Assembly: GCA_007130415.1 (NCBI GenBank)
Contig: SLSN01000072.1
Coordinates: forward strand, 1 to 8,864
Direction of reading: 5' to 3'
Length of the DNA: 8,864 nt
From: Patescibacteria group bacterium
GTDB lineage: Bacteria; Patescibacteriota; Dojkabacteria; SC72; T1SED10-24
In this document: piece after piece, positions 1 through 5,779 of the stretch
How the letters are laid out: each line of letters opens with the position of its first letter
Position numbering within the stretch: position 1 is the stretch's first letter
Notes under the pieces: model-generated
Told to the model about the DNA's origin: nothing
Databases searched by the model: none
What the model saw: the letters and a program-made list of their open reading frames with translations, nothing else
Position numbers and translations under genes: made by a program

Positions 1-6
1 AATTTA

Positions 7-15
7 TGCTATATT
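7..15 (+). promoter_or_regulatory. Extended -10 promoter element of the YjbQ gene
   Basis: TGcTATATT, an extended -10 (TGn plus TATATT), ends 7 bases before the ATG at 23. Transcription normally starts about 7 bases after the -10 hexamer, so the mRNA should begin at or next to the start codon, with no room for a ribosome binding site. Any -35 element would lie left of the window. The same arrangement recurs at three other genes here, which raises confidence. Confidence 0.5.
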
Positions 16-22
16 ATTCACT

Positions 23-466
23 ATGAAATTTCAAAACAAAAATATTGTAATAAAAACTAAAAAACTATTTGAAATTGTAGATATTACAGACAAAGTCTTA
101 GATTTTGTTAAAAATTCTAAGATGGGCAATGGGCTTGTAAATATACAAACTATGCATACTACTGCTATGCTCATACTCAATGAAAACGAACCTTTACTCC
201 TAGAAGATATGAAAAAAAATCTCGAAAGGCTAGCCTCTGAAGAGGAAGAATATAATCATGATAATTTTGACATTCGAACAGTAAATATGTGTGACAATGA
301 ATGTGTTAATGGGCATTCACATTGCAAAGCTATGTATCTTTCTCCTAATGTGGTTCTAAATTTAATAGAGGGCAAGTTGCAGTTAGGTCAATGGCAGAGA
401 GTATTGTATATTGAACTAGATAGAGCGAAAGAAAGAACCATTCAAGTCGCTATCCTAGGAGGATAA
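23..466 (+). CDS. yjbQ: YjbQ/UPF0047 family protein (secondary thiamine-phosphate synthase type)
   Basis: This 147-residue protein is the usual full length of the UPF0047/YjbQ family, small single-domain proteins that form trimers. Family hallmarks appear in order: HTTAM and NENE near residues 45-56, the YNHD segment followed by NGHSHCKA near residues 77-104, and the C-terminal LGQWQRVLYIELDRA stretch that ends in VAILGG. E. coli YjbQ can replace thiamine-phosphate synthase weakly, hence the database name, but the native role of the family is unsettled. No thiamine gene lies nearby, so the name should not be read as a pathway assignment. The ATG sits 7 bases after an extended -10 element, suggesting a leaderless message. 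The end overlaps the convergent HD gene by 12 bases, and the stop codon forms part of a terminator stem. Confidence 0.9.
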   Translation: MKFQNKNIVIKTKKLFEIVDITDKVLDFVKNSKMGNGLVNIQTMHTTAMLILNENEPLLLEDMKKNLERLASEEEEYNHDNFDIRTVNMCDNECVNGHSHCKAMYLSPNVVLNLIEGKLQLGQWQRVLYIELDRAKERTIQVAILGG

Positions 467-1066
467 TCTGTCTATCTCCTTTTTTAGAAGAGGCATATAA
501 TCAAAAGATTTGATACTTTTGGCCAAAGAATGAAATAAGGTGTCAGACTCTATAATATATCTTAAAGTTTGTGGCGTAGTCCCATTTTTTTTAGTGCTTT
601 GCAAATTATTGATCCTATCTTCTAATTTTACAATTCTACAAACTTCGTTAGAATCATTTACATCCTCAATATATTCTTTGTTACGAAGATATTTTAGAAG
701 TTCATAGAGATTCTCATTGTTCCCACTATAACTTCTAATTGTTTTCTCATCCTTTGTAAGTTTTTTGACATTTTCACAAACTTCGTCATTAAAAATTTTT
801 CTACAAGATTTTTCATCAAAATCATCATCGTCTTCCATCGTATCGTGTAAAAGAGCAAGAACAACCAAATCTTCAAGAAAATCTTTTCCTGGATACCTCT
901 TTAAAATACTGAAGGCAATAGGGTAGATATGACCCTCCAAAACTGTATTACGATCATCTCGCAATTGATTCTTGTGTGAAATCTGGGCCTGTTTTAAGGC
1001 TTCCTTAACTGAGTCCGTATAAATATTATTCCTTTTTATTTCTTCAATTAATTCTTTTTTAATCAT
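455..1066 (-). CDS. HD-domain (p)ppGpp hydrolase-like protein (small alarmone hydrolase / Mesh1 type)
   Basis: This 203-residue protein has an HD fold of the RelA/SpoT hydrolase type and no synthetase domain. The metal-binding set is visible: His46 (in EGH), His74-Asp75 (in LLHD) and Asp150 (in KLEDR). The Glu78-Asp79 pair sits four residues after the HD histidine, as in the ppGpp hydrolase half of Rel enzymes, where it is needed for catalysis. The likely role is to remove pyrophosphate from (p)ppGpp or a related nucleotide in the cytoplasm, but a different nucleotide substrate is possible. I chose ATG 1064-1066. The frame stays open up to a TTG at 1099, but that region carries the -10 element TATACT (1090-1095), so an upstream start is unlikely. 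No ribosome binding site precedes the ATG. The C-terminus overlaps the yjbQ end by 12 bases. Confidence 0.75.
   Translation of the reverse strand: MIKKELIEEIKRNNIYTDSVKEALKQAQISHKNQLRDDRNTVLEGHIYPIAFSILKRYPGKDFLEDLVVLALLHDTMEDDDDFDEKSCRKIFNDEVCENVKKLTKDEKTIRSYSGNNENLYELLKYLRNKEYIEDVNDSNEVCRIVKLEDRINNLQSTKKNGTTPQTLRYIIESDTLFHSLAKSIKSFDYMPLLKKEIDRLSS
457..485 (+). terminator. Rho-independent terminator of the YjbQ gene, overlapping its stop codon
   Basis: AGGA(G)GATA at 457-465 pairs with TATCTCCT at 473-480 to give eight pairs with one bulged G, closing a 7-base loop (466-472). The stem is followed at once by a T run to 485. The yjbQ TAA (464-466) is inside the stem and loop edge, and the whole hairpin lies in the last codons of the convergent HD gene. 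The T run exists only on the + side, so it should stop yjbQ transcription and not that of the HD gene. Confidence 0.65.
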
Positions 1067-1089
1067 TTTTAATTTTTTATGGAAAGTAA

Positions 1090-1117
1090 AGTATAACAAT
1101 TTTAATCAGAATTTCAA
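1090..1117 (-). promoter_or_regulatory. Sigma70-type promoter of the HD gene
   Basis: On the minus strand TTGAAA (1112-1117) is followed after 16 bases by TATACT (1090-1095). This predicts a transcript beginning near 1083 and a leader of roughly 17 bases before the ATG at 1066. The leader has no purine-rich ribosome binding site. The -35 hexamer coincides with the position where the -35 of the divergent exonuclease gene would fall. Confidence 0.5.
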
Positions 1118-1131
1118 ATCTAATTCAAAAA

Positions 1132-1140
1132 TGGTACAAT
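1132..1140 (+). promoter_or_regulatory. Extended -10 promoter element of the ExoX-like gene
   Basis: TGgTACAAT ends 6 bases before the ATG at 1147, so the predicted transcript starts at the start codon. The hexamer 17 bases upstream is TTTCAA (1112-1117), a poor -35, which an extended -10 can tolerate. This is the second case of the leaderless arrangement. Confidence 0.5.
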
Positions 1141-1146
1141 GAAAGC

Positions 1147-1911
1147 ATGAAAGACTTAGACCAAATAAAACTTGGATTTGAAGAAAATAAAAAAGATAAA
1201 TTTCTCTGCTTCGATACAGAAACTACAGATTTGTTCGAGAAGGAGATGATTCAACTGGCATTTTTAACAGATGATGGAGAAGAGTTTAATATGTACTTTA
1301 AGCCTAAGGGTGAAATTTCTTTTGCGGCTATGGCCATACACAACATAACTCCAGAAATGTTAGAGGACAAACCTACCTTTGAAGAGGCTAGGCATAAAGG
1401 GAAGGATTTAAAAGAGTATCTAGAGGGATTAACTGAAAAATATGTTTGGGTAGCACATAATGCTCAATTTGACAAAGAAGTTTTAGAAACAGTAGGGATA
1501 AAAATCCCTCAATTAATTTGCACATTTAAAATAGCAAGAGATTTGCTCTCCATTGATCAAAAAGATGAATATGACCTTCAAAGCTATTCTCTGCAATTTT
1601 TAAGATATTACTTAGGATTATACAAAAACGAAAACTCAAAAAACAATCAGGCTCATGACGCCCTAAGTGATGTTTACTTTCTAAGAGATCTTTTCAAATA
1701 TTTTCAAAGAAATTTTGATCTCACAACTGAAAAAATGCTCAGTATTTCTAAAGCTCCTTTAATTATTAGAAATCTCCATCATGGTAAACATGCTGGTAAA
1801 AGTATAAAAGAAATTCAAATAGAAGACCCTGGCTATTTACAATGGATTATAGACACATGGGATGATAAGCCTGATATTGTTTGGAATATCAAAAGAATTA
1901 TTGAGAATTAA
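1147..1911 (+). CDS. DnaQ-like DEDDh 3'-5' exonuclease with ExoX-like C-terminal domain
   Basis: A 254-residue nuclease. The exonuclease domain spans roughly residues 18-187 and shows all DEDDh residues: Asp23 and Glu25 in FDTET, Asp109 in HNAQFD, and His170 with Asp175 in HDALSD. These bind two metal ions and cleave DNA or RNA from the 3' end. A second small domain follows, with HGKHAGKSIKEI at 212-223 and YLQWII at 230-235. This resembles the GKYKGK...YLxW module found at the C-terminus of ExoX-type exonucleases (E. coli ExoX is about 220 residues). DNA repair or processing of single-stranded ends is the likely role; RNA trimming cannot be excluded. There is no polymerase contact motif to make it a DNA polymerase III epsilon subunit. 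The ATG lies 6 bases after an extended -10. The stop shares TTAA (1908-1911) with the stop of the convergent prenyl synthase gene. Confidence 0.85.
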   Translation: MKDLDQIKLGFEENKKDKFLCFDTETTDLFEKEMIQLAFLTDDGEEFNMYFKPKGEISFAAMAIHNITPEMLEDKPTFEEARHKGKDLKEYLEGLTEKYVWVAHNAQFDKEVLETVGIKIPQLICTFKIARDLLSIDQKDEYDLQSYSLQFLRYYLGLYKNENSKNNQAHDALSDVYFLRDLFKYFQRNFDLTTEKMLSISKAPLIIRNLHHGKHAGKSIKEIQIEDPGYLQWIIDTWDDKPDIVWNIKRIIEN

Positions 1912-2981
1912 TATTTTCTAGTCGAGAGATAATCTACTACCGAATCTAAGAAATCAAAACCCTCATTCTTTTTAACAGACAAACCTCTCAAAGATTCTTT
2001 AGCCTCTTTAACATATTTCTCACACTCCTTAATAGAATAATCAAGAGCCCCTGTCTGCTCAAGAACTTTTTTAAATTCTACTACTTGCTCATGAGTAATA
2101 TCTTTGTTACCCAAAGAATAATCCAAAATTTTCTTCTGAGAGCGATTAGCTTTAGAATATGCATGCAGTACTAGAAGTGTTTTTTTATCTTCGATAATAT
2201 CTGAAACCGTACCTTTACCTATGGTTTTGTCATCACCAAAAACACCCAAGATATCGTCTCGTATTTGATAGGCTATACCGCAATTAATAGCATAATCTTC
2301 CAAAATTTTTAATTTGTCTTTACTCGCATTTGCAAGCATTGCACCTGAAAAGACAGGGAGTTTGAATGTATAAATTGCTGTTTTGTAATGGTGCACACCT
2401 AAAATTTCTTCTTTAGAATAATCTTCTTTGTAAGCCAAAATAATGTCTTGAATTTGGCCAAAAATAACTTTCGTGATTTCTTTGGATACGAGAAAACTAA
2501 GAGCAGATTTCTTCTCGGTACTAAGTTTAGAACTATTAATAATTTCGTATGCTAAAAGGCATGCGAGATCTCCATTCAAAATACCCATTGTATTGCCAAA
2601 ATGTACATCATCCTGGAAATTCTCCTGTAGCGAGTAAGCTTCAAAAATTTTATGCATAGTATCGCCCTCACGCCTTAGAAGGGAACGATCCATAATATCA
2701 TCATGTATAAGTAGAAAAGATTGTATTAATTCTAAATATATAGATACTTTTTTAACCTCATCTAGATCCTCATCTTCAAACATCATATAACTGTAGTACA
2801 TTAAAGCAGGTCTCAGTCTCTTACCTCCCCTTAGGGTAAATTCTGCAAGATGCTCTAAAAAAAGTTTTGCAAATGGATAGAGTTCACCATATTCTTGAAC
2901 TTTTTCACTTAAAAATTTCTCCAAAATTGGTTGGATTTCATCTTTGTAATCATTTAGTTTTGTTTTTGTGAAATTTTCCAC
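1908..2981 (-). CDS. Polyprenyl diphosphate synthase (probably geranylgeranyl-diphosphate type)
   Basis: A 357-residue trans-prenyltransferase that condenses isopentenyl diphosphate onto an allylic diphosphate in the cytoplasm. Signatures in order: GGKRLRP at 52-58, first Asp-rich motif DDIMD at 94-98 with DRSLLRR after it, GQ at 175-176, KT at 200-201, and second Asp-rich motif RDDILGVFGDD at 241-251. The fifth residue before the first motif is Phe89, and the motif has no two-residue insertion. In the family this pattern fits archaeal (type I) C20 synthases rather than bacterial farnesyl synthases, so geranylgeranyl diphosphate is the best guess, though chain length is not proven by this. 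The start is GTG at 2981, whose first base is the last base of the TAG of the upstream LiaF-like gene, so translation is probably coupled. It is the last gene of the pspC cluster. No terminator is visible after it; its stop overlaps the convergent exonuclease gene. Confidence 0.88.
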   Translation of the reverse strand: MENFTKTKLNDYKDEIQPILEKFLSEKVQEYGELYPFAKLFLEHLAEFTLRGGKRLRPALMYYSYMMFEDEDLDEVKKVSIYLELIQSFLLIHDDIMDRSLLRREGDTMHKIFEAYSLQENFQDDVHFGNTMGILNGDLACLLAYEIINSSKLSTEKKSALSFLVSKEITKVIFGQIQDIILAYKEDYSKEEILGVHHYKTAIYTFKLPVFSGAMLANASKDKLKILEDYAINCGIAYQIRDDILGVFGDDKTIGKGTVSDIIEDKKTLLVLHAYSKANRSQKKILDYSLGNKDITHEQVVEFKKVLEQTGALDYSIKECEKYVKEAKESLRGLSVKKNEGFDFLDSVVDYLSTRKY

Positions 2982-3652
2982 TACTTAATCTCAACCCCAC
3001 CAAATATCGCTGAACCAGAAATTCTTAATACTGGAGCATTTTGAGTTGTAGGAGCGTTTGCCTTGTTTTCCCAACCTCCAAAGAGAGCAGAGCCTTCAGA
3101 AACAACCTGTACATCGTCTGGGACGAATATTGTAGTACCGCCAAAAACAGTGGTTATATCTATACTGGCACCTTCTTTACTTATTTTTGCTTTTCTCAAA
3201 TCAATCTCAGAACCACCAAACAGGACAAAAAGATTTCCCCCTTCAAAACTTTTAGATAAAACCCTTTTCTCTGAACCTGAAAATATTGTATTAGTAGAGA
3301 TATAGTCTTCTGAAGACTTGTCGGCAGTAGATTTGACAGAACCCTTAAAGAGGATTAGCAAACCTACAGATATAAGTAGAATTGGCCAAAACAAACCCCA
3401 AATATCAATATCAAAGATAGTGTTTAAAAGGAAAAACAAACCTATACCACCCACTATCAACCCAAAAGAATTTTTACTGTTAAACCATATTGTAAGACCT
3501 ACAACAATAACTATTAAAGGCCATAAAATTGACAACAAGTAAGAGAACGAAAAACCAAAAATGCCCTCTAAACCTAGTTGCCCGAAAAGTAAACTTAATC
3601 CTATAGCTACAATTATCAATCCTAGGAATAGCTTTGTATAATCTTTTTTCAT
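2981..3652 (-). CDS. Four-helix LiaF/YvqF-like membrane protein with FGG repeats
   Basis: A 223-residue protein with four predicted membrane helices at about residues 8-29, 37-57, 62-80 and 84-103 (LiaI/LiaF-type membrane region), a short linker, then a soluble beta-rich C-terminal domain. That domain carries repeated strand-turn motifs: IFSG at 123, then FGG at 145, 170, 191 and 217, each followed by a short hydrophobic strand. This is the pattern of the C-terminal domain of LiaF and of proteins named cell wall-active antibiotics response. LiaF in Firmicutes holds the LiaRS two-component system silent until the envelope is stressed. No LiaR, LiaS or PspA gene is in the window, so the partner here is unknown. 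It lies 17 bases behind the previous gene and shares one base with the prenyl synthase start. No ribosome binding site precedes the ATG; a TATATT 8 bases upstream could be a weak internal promoter. Confidence 0.82.
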   Translation of the reverse strand: MKKDYTKLFLGLIIVAIGLSLLFGQLGLEGIFGFSFSYLLSILWPLIVIVVGLTIWFNSKNSFGLIVGGIGLFFLLNTIFDIDIWGLFWPILLISVGLLILFKGSVKSTADKSSEDYISTNTIFSGSEKRVLSKSFEGGNLFVLFGGSEIDLRKAKISKEGASIDITTVFGGTTIFVPDDVQVVSEGSALFGGWENKANAPTTQNAPVLRISGSAIFGGVEIK

Positions 3653-3669
3653 TTTTTTAAAATATAAAA

Positions 3670-4710
3670 TTATTTAATAATTAATTCACCAATACCAACT
3701 TCTGCAACAATGACAAATCTCCTTTCTGCAAAATCATAACCCTCAGACCTTATTTCCACACCATCCCCACCAAAACCTGAAACTTCCTTGTCCGGAGTCT
3801 TTATGGAACCAATACCTACATCTCCCTCTAACTTGTATTCTGCACCTTCAGGTAGATTTATTGTGAGTTTACCAATACCTACTTTTGCATTAATAACTTC
3901 TGTAATTTCTATTTCACCATCTAACTGCAAGCTAAGATTACCAGCACCAACATCAACATTTAATTCATCAAGAAAAATATCAGAGAGTTTGCCCTTTAGT
4001 TGCCCAGCACCAACTTCCATAGTCAAATTTCTCAAATTATATCTTTGAAGTAAGATCTCACCTTGACCAGCACCAACATCTACAGAAAGGTCAGTAGATA
4101 TTTCATCAGAGCCAAGAGTCAAAAAATATTTTGGAGTGCTTCTACTACCCCAAAAAAATGTTGAAGTACCTTTACCTAATTCCAAAGAGACATCAAGATT
4201 GTTAGAAACAAAGTCTGAATCTAAAATGGGCTTACCCAAATTACTAAAGTAATGAGCATCTAAATATAGATGATCCTCTAAATCATCATTTGCTATGTAC
4301 AAAGAACCTACAGCCATATCAATCTCTATGTTTTTTCTTTCAACATCAATAAATTCTTCAGCAGAGAGTACAAAACTTTTCTCAATTTCTGCTTCCACCT
4401 CAACAACACTATCAAACCACCGTGGTGATTCAACTACAGCAGCAGACCAAAGAAATGCTAAACTAAGAGTTATTAAAGCAAAAAAACCAATTATAATACT
4501 CAATATTTTGGAATCTTCGAAGATTAAGCTCAAACCAGCAAAAACAACAAGTAAAGGCCAAAATCTCCATAAAACAGTCCAAACATTCCATTCAATAACG
4601 CCTGTTGTGTTAAGAAGGAGTACAGTACCAAGAAAAATTAGAAATACAGCAAGAATATAGTCAGTTCTTTTTTCAACTTTCTGCTCATTTTTTTGTTTAT
4701 TTTTTTCCAT
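3670..4710 (-). CDS. LiaF-like membrane protein with C-terminal toastrack-type beta repeats
   Basis: A 346-residue protein. After a short charged N-terminus come three predicted membrane helices at about residues 16-38, 43-64 and 68-93, with the RFWPLLVVF segment typical of LiaI/LiaF membrane regions. The rest is a soluble, beta-rich domain resembling the toastrack/DUF2154 fold of LiaF- and PspC-associated proteins. Its second half contains VGAG or VGIG at residues 212, 233, 254, 277, 298 and 338, mostly 21 residues apart, each followed by a hydrophobic strand. An envelope-stress sensing or scaffolding role with PspC is inferred from domains and neighbours. I chose ATG at 4710 because AGGAGG lies 6 bases upstream; the TTG at 4716, two codons earlier, would abut that site. 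The gene begins inside the pspC coding sequence (14-base overlap). Confidence 0.8.
   Translation of the reverse strand: MEKNKQKNEQKVEKRTDYILAVFLIFLGTVLLLNTTGVIEWNVWTVLWRFWPLLVVFAGLSLIFEDSKILSIIIGFFALITLSLAFLWSAAVVESPRWFDSVVEVEAEIEKSFVLSAEEFIDVERKNIEIDMAVGSLYIANDDLEDHLYLDAHYFSNLGKPILDSDFVSNNLDVSLELGKGTSTFFWGSRSTPKYFLTLGSDEISTDLSVDVGAGQGEILLQRYNLRNLTMEVGAGQLKGKLSDIFLDELNVDVGAGNLSLQLDGEIEITEVINAKVGIGKLTINLPEGAEYKLEGDVGIGSIKTPDKEVSGFGGDGVEIRSEGYDFAERRFVIVAEVGIGELIIK
3688..4077 (-). repeat. Protein-level tandem repeats, about 21 residues, in the LiaF-like toastrack gene
   Basis: Six VGAG/VGIG turns fall at residue spacings of 21, 21, 23, 21 and 40. At DNA level a 15-base word on the + strand, ACCAGCACCAACATC, occurs identically at 3940-3954 and 4066-4080, exactly 126 bases (two repeat units) apart. 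This points to internal duplication of a strand-turn-strand unit in a stacked beta fold. Confidence 0.7.
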
Positions 4711-4924
4711 TTTCAACCTCCTTTACTGTATCTTCCTCAGGAAGAATTATCCAAAGAATAATATAGATTAAAAGACCTGAACCACCCATCAAAAAAACTA
4801 CCACCCAAAGCAAACGTATAACATTGGGATCAACATCAAAATACTCTCCCAGACCACCACAAACTCCTCCTATCATTCTATCCGTTTTCGAACGATAGAG
4901 TTTTTTACCCTTAGTAGAACTCAT
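4697..4924 (-). CDS. pspC: PspC-domain envelope stress membrane protein
   Basis: A 75-residue protein, the usual size of a stand-alone PspC domain. KKLYRS, the amphipathic MIGGVCGGLGEYFDVDP segment (residues 17-33) and IRLLW lead into one long hydrophobic stretch at about 35-61 that ends ILPEE, followed by a charged tail. PspC proteins sit in the inner membrane and take part in phage-shock and related envelope-stress responses; the classic partners PspA, PspB and PspF are not in the window. It is the first gene of a tight cluster with two LiaF-like membrane proteins and a prenyl synthase. The ATG at 4924 has no ribosome binding site. TATATT (4932-4937) ends 7 bases upstream and would give a leaderless transcript; a second candidate -10, TATAAT (4954-4959), lies over the end of xth. 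Confidence 0.9.
   Translation of the reverse strand: MSSTKGKKLYRSKTDRMIGGVCGGLGEYFDVDPNVIRLLWVVVFLMGGSGLLIYIILWIILPEEDTVKEVENGKK
4717..4722 (-). promoter_or_regulatory. Perfect Shine-Dalgarno site of the LiaF-like toastrack gene
   Basis: AGGAGG on the minus strand lies 6 bases before the ATG at 4710 and inside the last codons of pspC. It decides the start codon and is the only consensus ribosome binding site I found in the window, in contrast to the leaderless-looking starts elsewhere. Confidence 0.8.
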
Positions 4925-4931
4925 AAAAAGA

Positions 4932-4959
4932 AATATAAAAACTTATACCCTTGATTATA
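4932..4959 (-). promoter_or_regulatory. Candidate pspC promoter elements, with a possible weak xth terminator
   Basis: The 36-base gap between xth and pspC holds two -10 candidates on the minus strand, TATATT (4932-4937) and TATAAT (4954-4959). Neither has a convincing -35. The same bases can fold: AACTATA pairs with TATA(A)GTT (one bulge) around an 8-base loop, followed by T-rich sequence. That might be a weak terminator for xth. The stem is almost all A-T, so I cannot decide between these readings. Confidence 0.3.
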
Positions 4960-4960
4960 G

Positions 4961-5725
4961 TTAAAAAGTAACCTCCAGGGCAATAGGGGCATGATCAGAA
5001 CCCATAATATCGCTGAGTATATAACAATCTTTCAAATTGTTTTTCAAGTTCTCTGAAACAAAAAAATAATCTATTCTCCACCCAACATTCCTATCTCTAG
5101 CTCTAGTTTTTAAATCCCAATACGTATATTGATTTGGCTCTTTATTAAACTCCCTAAACACATCAACAAAACCCTCTTCTATTAATTCATCAATCCATTT
5201 TCTTTCTTTAGGCAAAAAACCAGACTTATCTTCATTTTGCTTTGGCCTTGCCAAATCTATTTCTTTATGTGCGGTATTAATATCTCCACAAATAATTATC
5301 TTCTCTCCTTTATTCCTTAGTTCTTTAAGCTTTTCAAGAAAAGAGTAGTAAAATTCCATTTTGTATTTCAATCTTTCTTTTGAAGCTTTTCCATTTGGGA
5401 AATATATATTAAAAAGTAAAAAGTCTTTGAATCTCGCTTTTATAATTCTCCCCTCATCATCGAATTTTTTGTCTCCAAAAGAATATTCTACTGCCAAAGG
5501 TTCTTCTTTTGTGTACATTCCTACACCGCTATAACCCTTCTTTTCTCCAGAAGCAAAAAAAGACTTGTATCCTTCTACATATCTTAAATCAAAGGGAATC
5601 TCATCTTTATCAACCTTAGTTTCTTGAACACAAAAAATATCCGGCTTTAAATCCCAGACATCCTTTAGAGCATTTTTGCGTTCAACAGCTCTTAAACCAT
5701 TTACATTCCAACATATTATCCTCAT
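4961..5725 (-). CDS. xth: Exonuclease III (AP endonuclease, Xth/ExoA family)
   Basis: This 254-residue enzyme matches the family's usual length. It cuts the DNA backbone 5' of abasic sites and trims 3' ends in base excision repair. All catalytic and metal-binding residues are visible: Asn7 (CWNVNGLRA), Glu35 (QETK), Tyr108 (YFPNG), Asp148 and Asn150 (GDINTAH), Asp219 (WRIDYFF), and Asp244-His245 (SDHAP). The frame stays open to an ATG at 5773, but those extra residues are hydrophobic, unlike the family, and would cover the promoter. The start at 5725 gives the standard [11 protein letters not shown]-terminus and lies 6 bases after TGgTATACT. It is divergent from map and runs toward pspC on the same strand. 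Confidence 0.95.
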   Translation of the reverse strand: MRIICWNVNGLRAVERKNALKDVWDLKPDIFCVQETKVDKDEIPFDLRYVEGYKSFFASGEKKGYSGVGMYTKEEPLAVEYSFGDKKFDDEGRIIKARFKDFLLFNIYFPNGKASKERLKYKMEFYYSFLEKLKELRNKGEKIIICGDINTAHKEIDLARPKQNEDKSGFLPKERKWIDELIEEGFVDVFREFNKEPNQYTYWDLKTRARDRNVGWRIDYFFVSENLKNNLKDCYILSDIMGSDHAPIALEVTF

Positions 5726-5731
5726 GTTTTT

Positions 5732-5760
5732 AGTATACCAAAGCTTTTTTAATAAAACAA
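5732..5760 (-). promoter_or_regulatory. Promoter of xth with extended -10, leaderless type
   Basis: On the minus strand TTGTTT (5755-5760) is followed after exactly 17 bases by TATACT (5732-5737), which is preceded by TGg (5738-5740). The hexamer ends 6 bases before the ATG at 5725, so transcription should start on the start codon. This is the best promoter in the window. Confidence 0.6.
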
Positions 5761-5764
5761 AAAA

Positions 5765-5773
5765 TGCTATCAT
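5765..5773 (+). promoter_or_regulatory. Extended -10 promoter element of map, leaderless type
   Basis: TGcTATCAT ends 6 bases before the ATG at 5780. The region 17 bases upstream of the hexamer is only a T run (5745-5750), so the extended -10 probably carries recognition. The xth and map promoters are packed back to back in a 54-base gap. Confidence 0.5.
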
Positions 5774-5779
5774 CCAGCA

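Noticed and set aside
424..454. Imperfect pairing of GATAGCGA with TCGC(TC)TATC on the minus strand as a terminator for the HD gene
   Set aside because: It has a two-base bulge, a loop of about 18 bases and no T run after it.
1067..1099. TTG start at 1099 for the HD gene, eleven codons upstream of the chosen ATG
   Set aside because: The extension overlaps the promoter -10 (1090-1095) and adds nothing conserved; ATG 1066 is preferred.
1873..1890. Perfect inverted repeat GATATT-6-AATATC near the end of the ExoX-like gene
   Set aside because: It is A-T rich and neither strand has a T run after it, so it does not look like a terminator; it is plausible by chance in AT-rich coding sequence.
3041..3542. 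Plus-strand open frames inside the LiaF-like gene and similar frames at 3788-4048, 4295-4660, 6685-6942, 7096-7302 and 7588-7953
   Set aside because: They lie opposite well-supported genes, have no recognisable domains, and reflect the complement of membrane or repeat coding sequence.
4711..4716. TTG start at 4716 for the toastrack gene
   Set aside because: It directly abuts AGGAGG, leaving no spacing; ATG 4710 has the correct spacing of 6.
5726..5773. Upstream ATG at 5773 for xth
   Set aside because: It would cover the xth promoter, add a hydrophobic stretch foreign to the family, and overlap the map -10.
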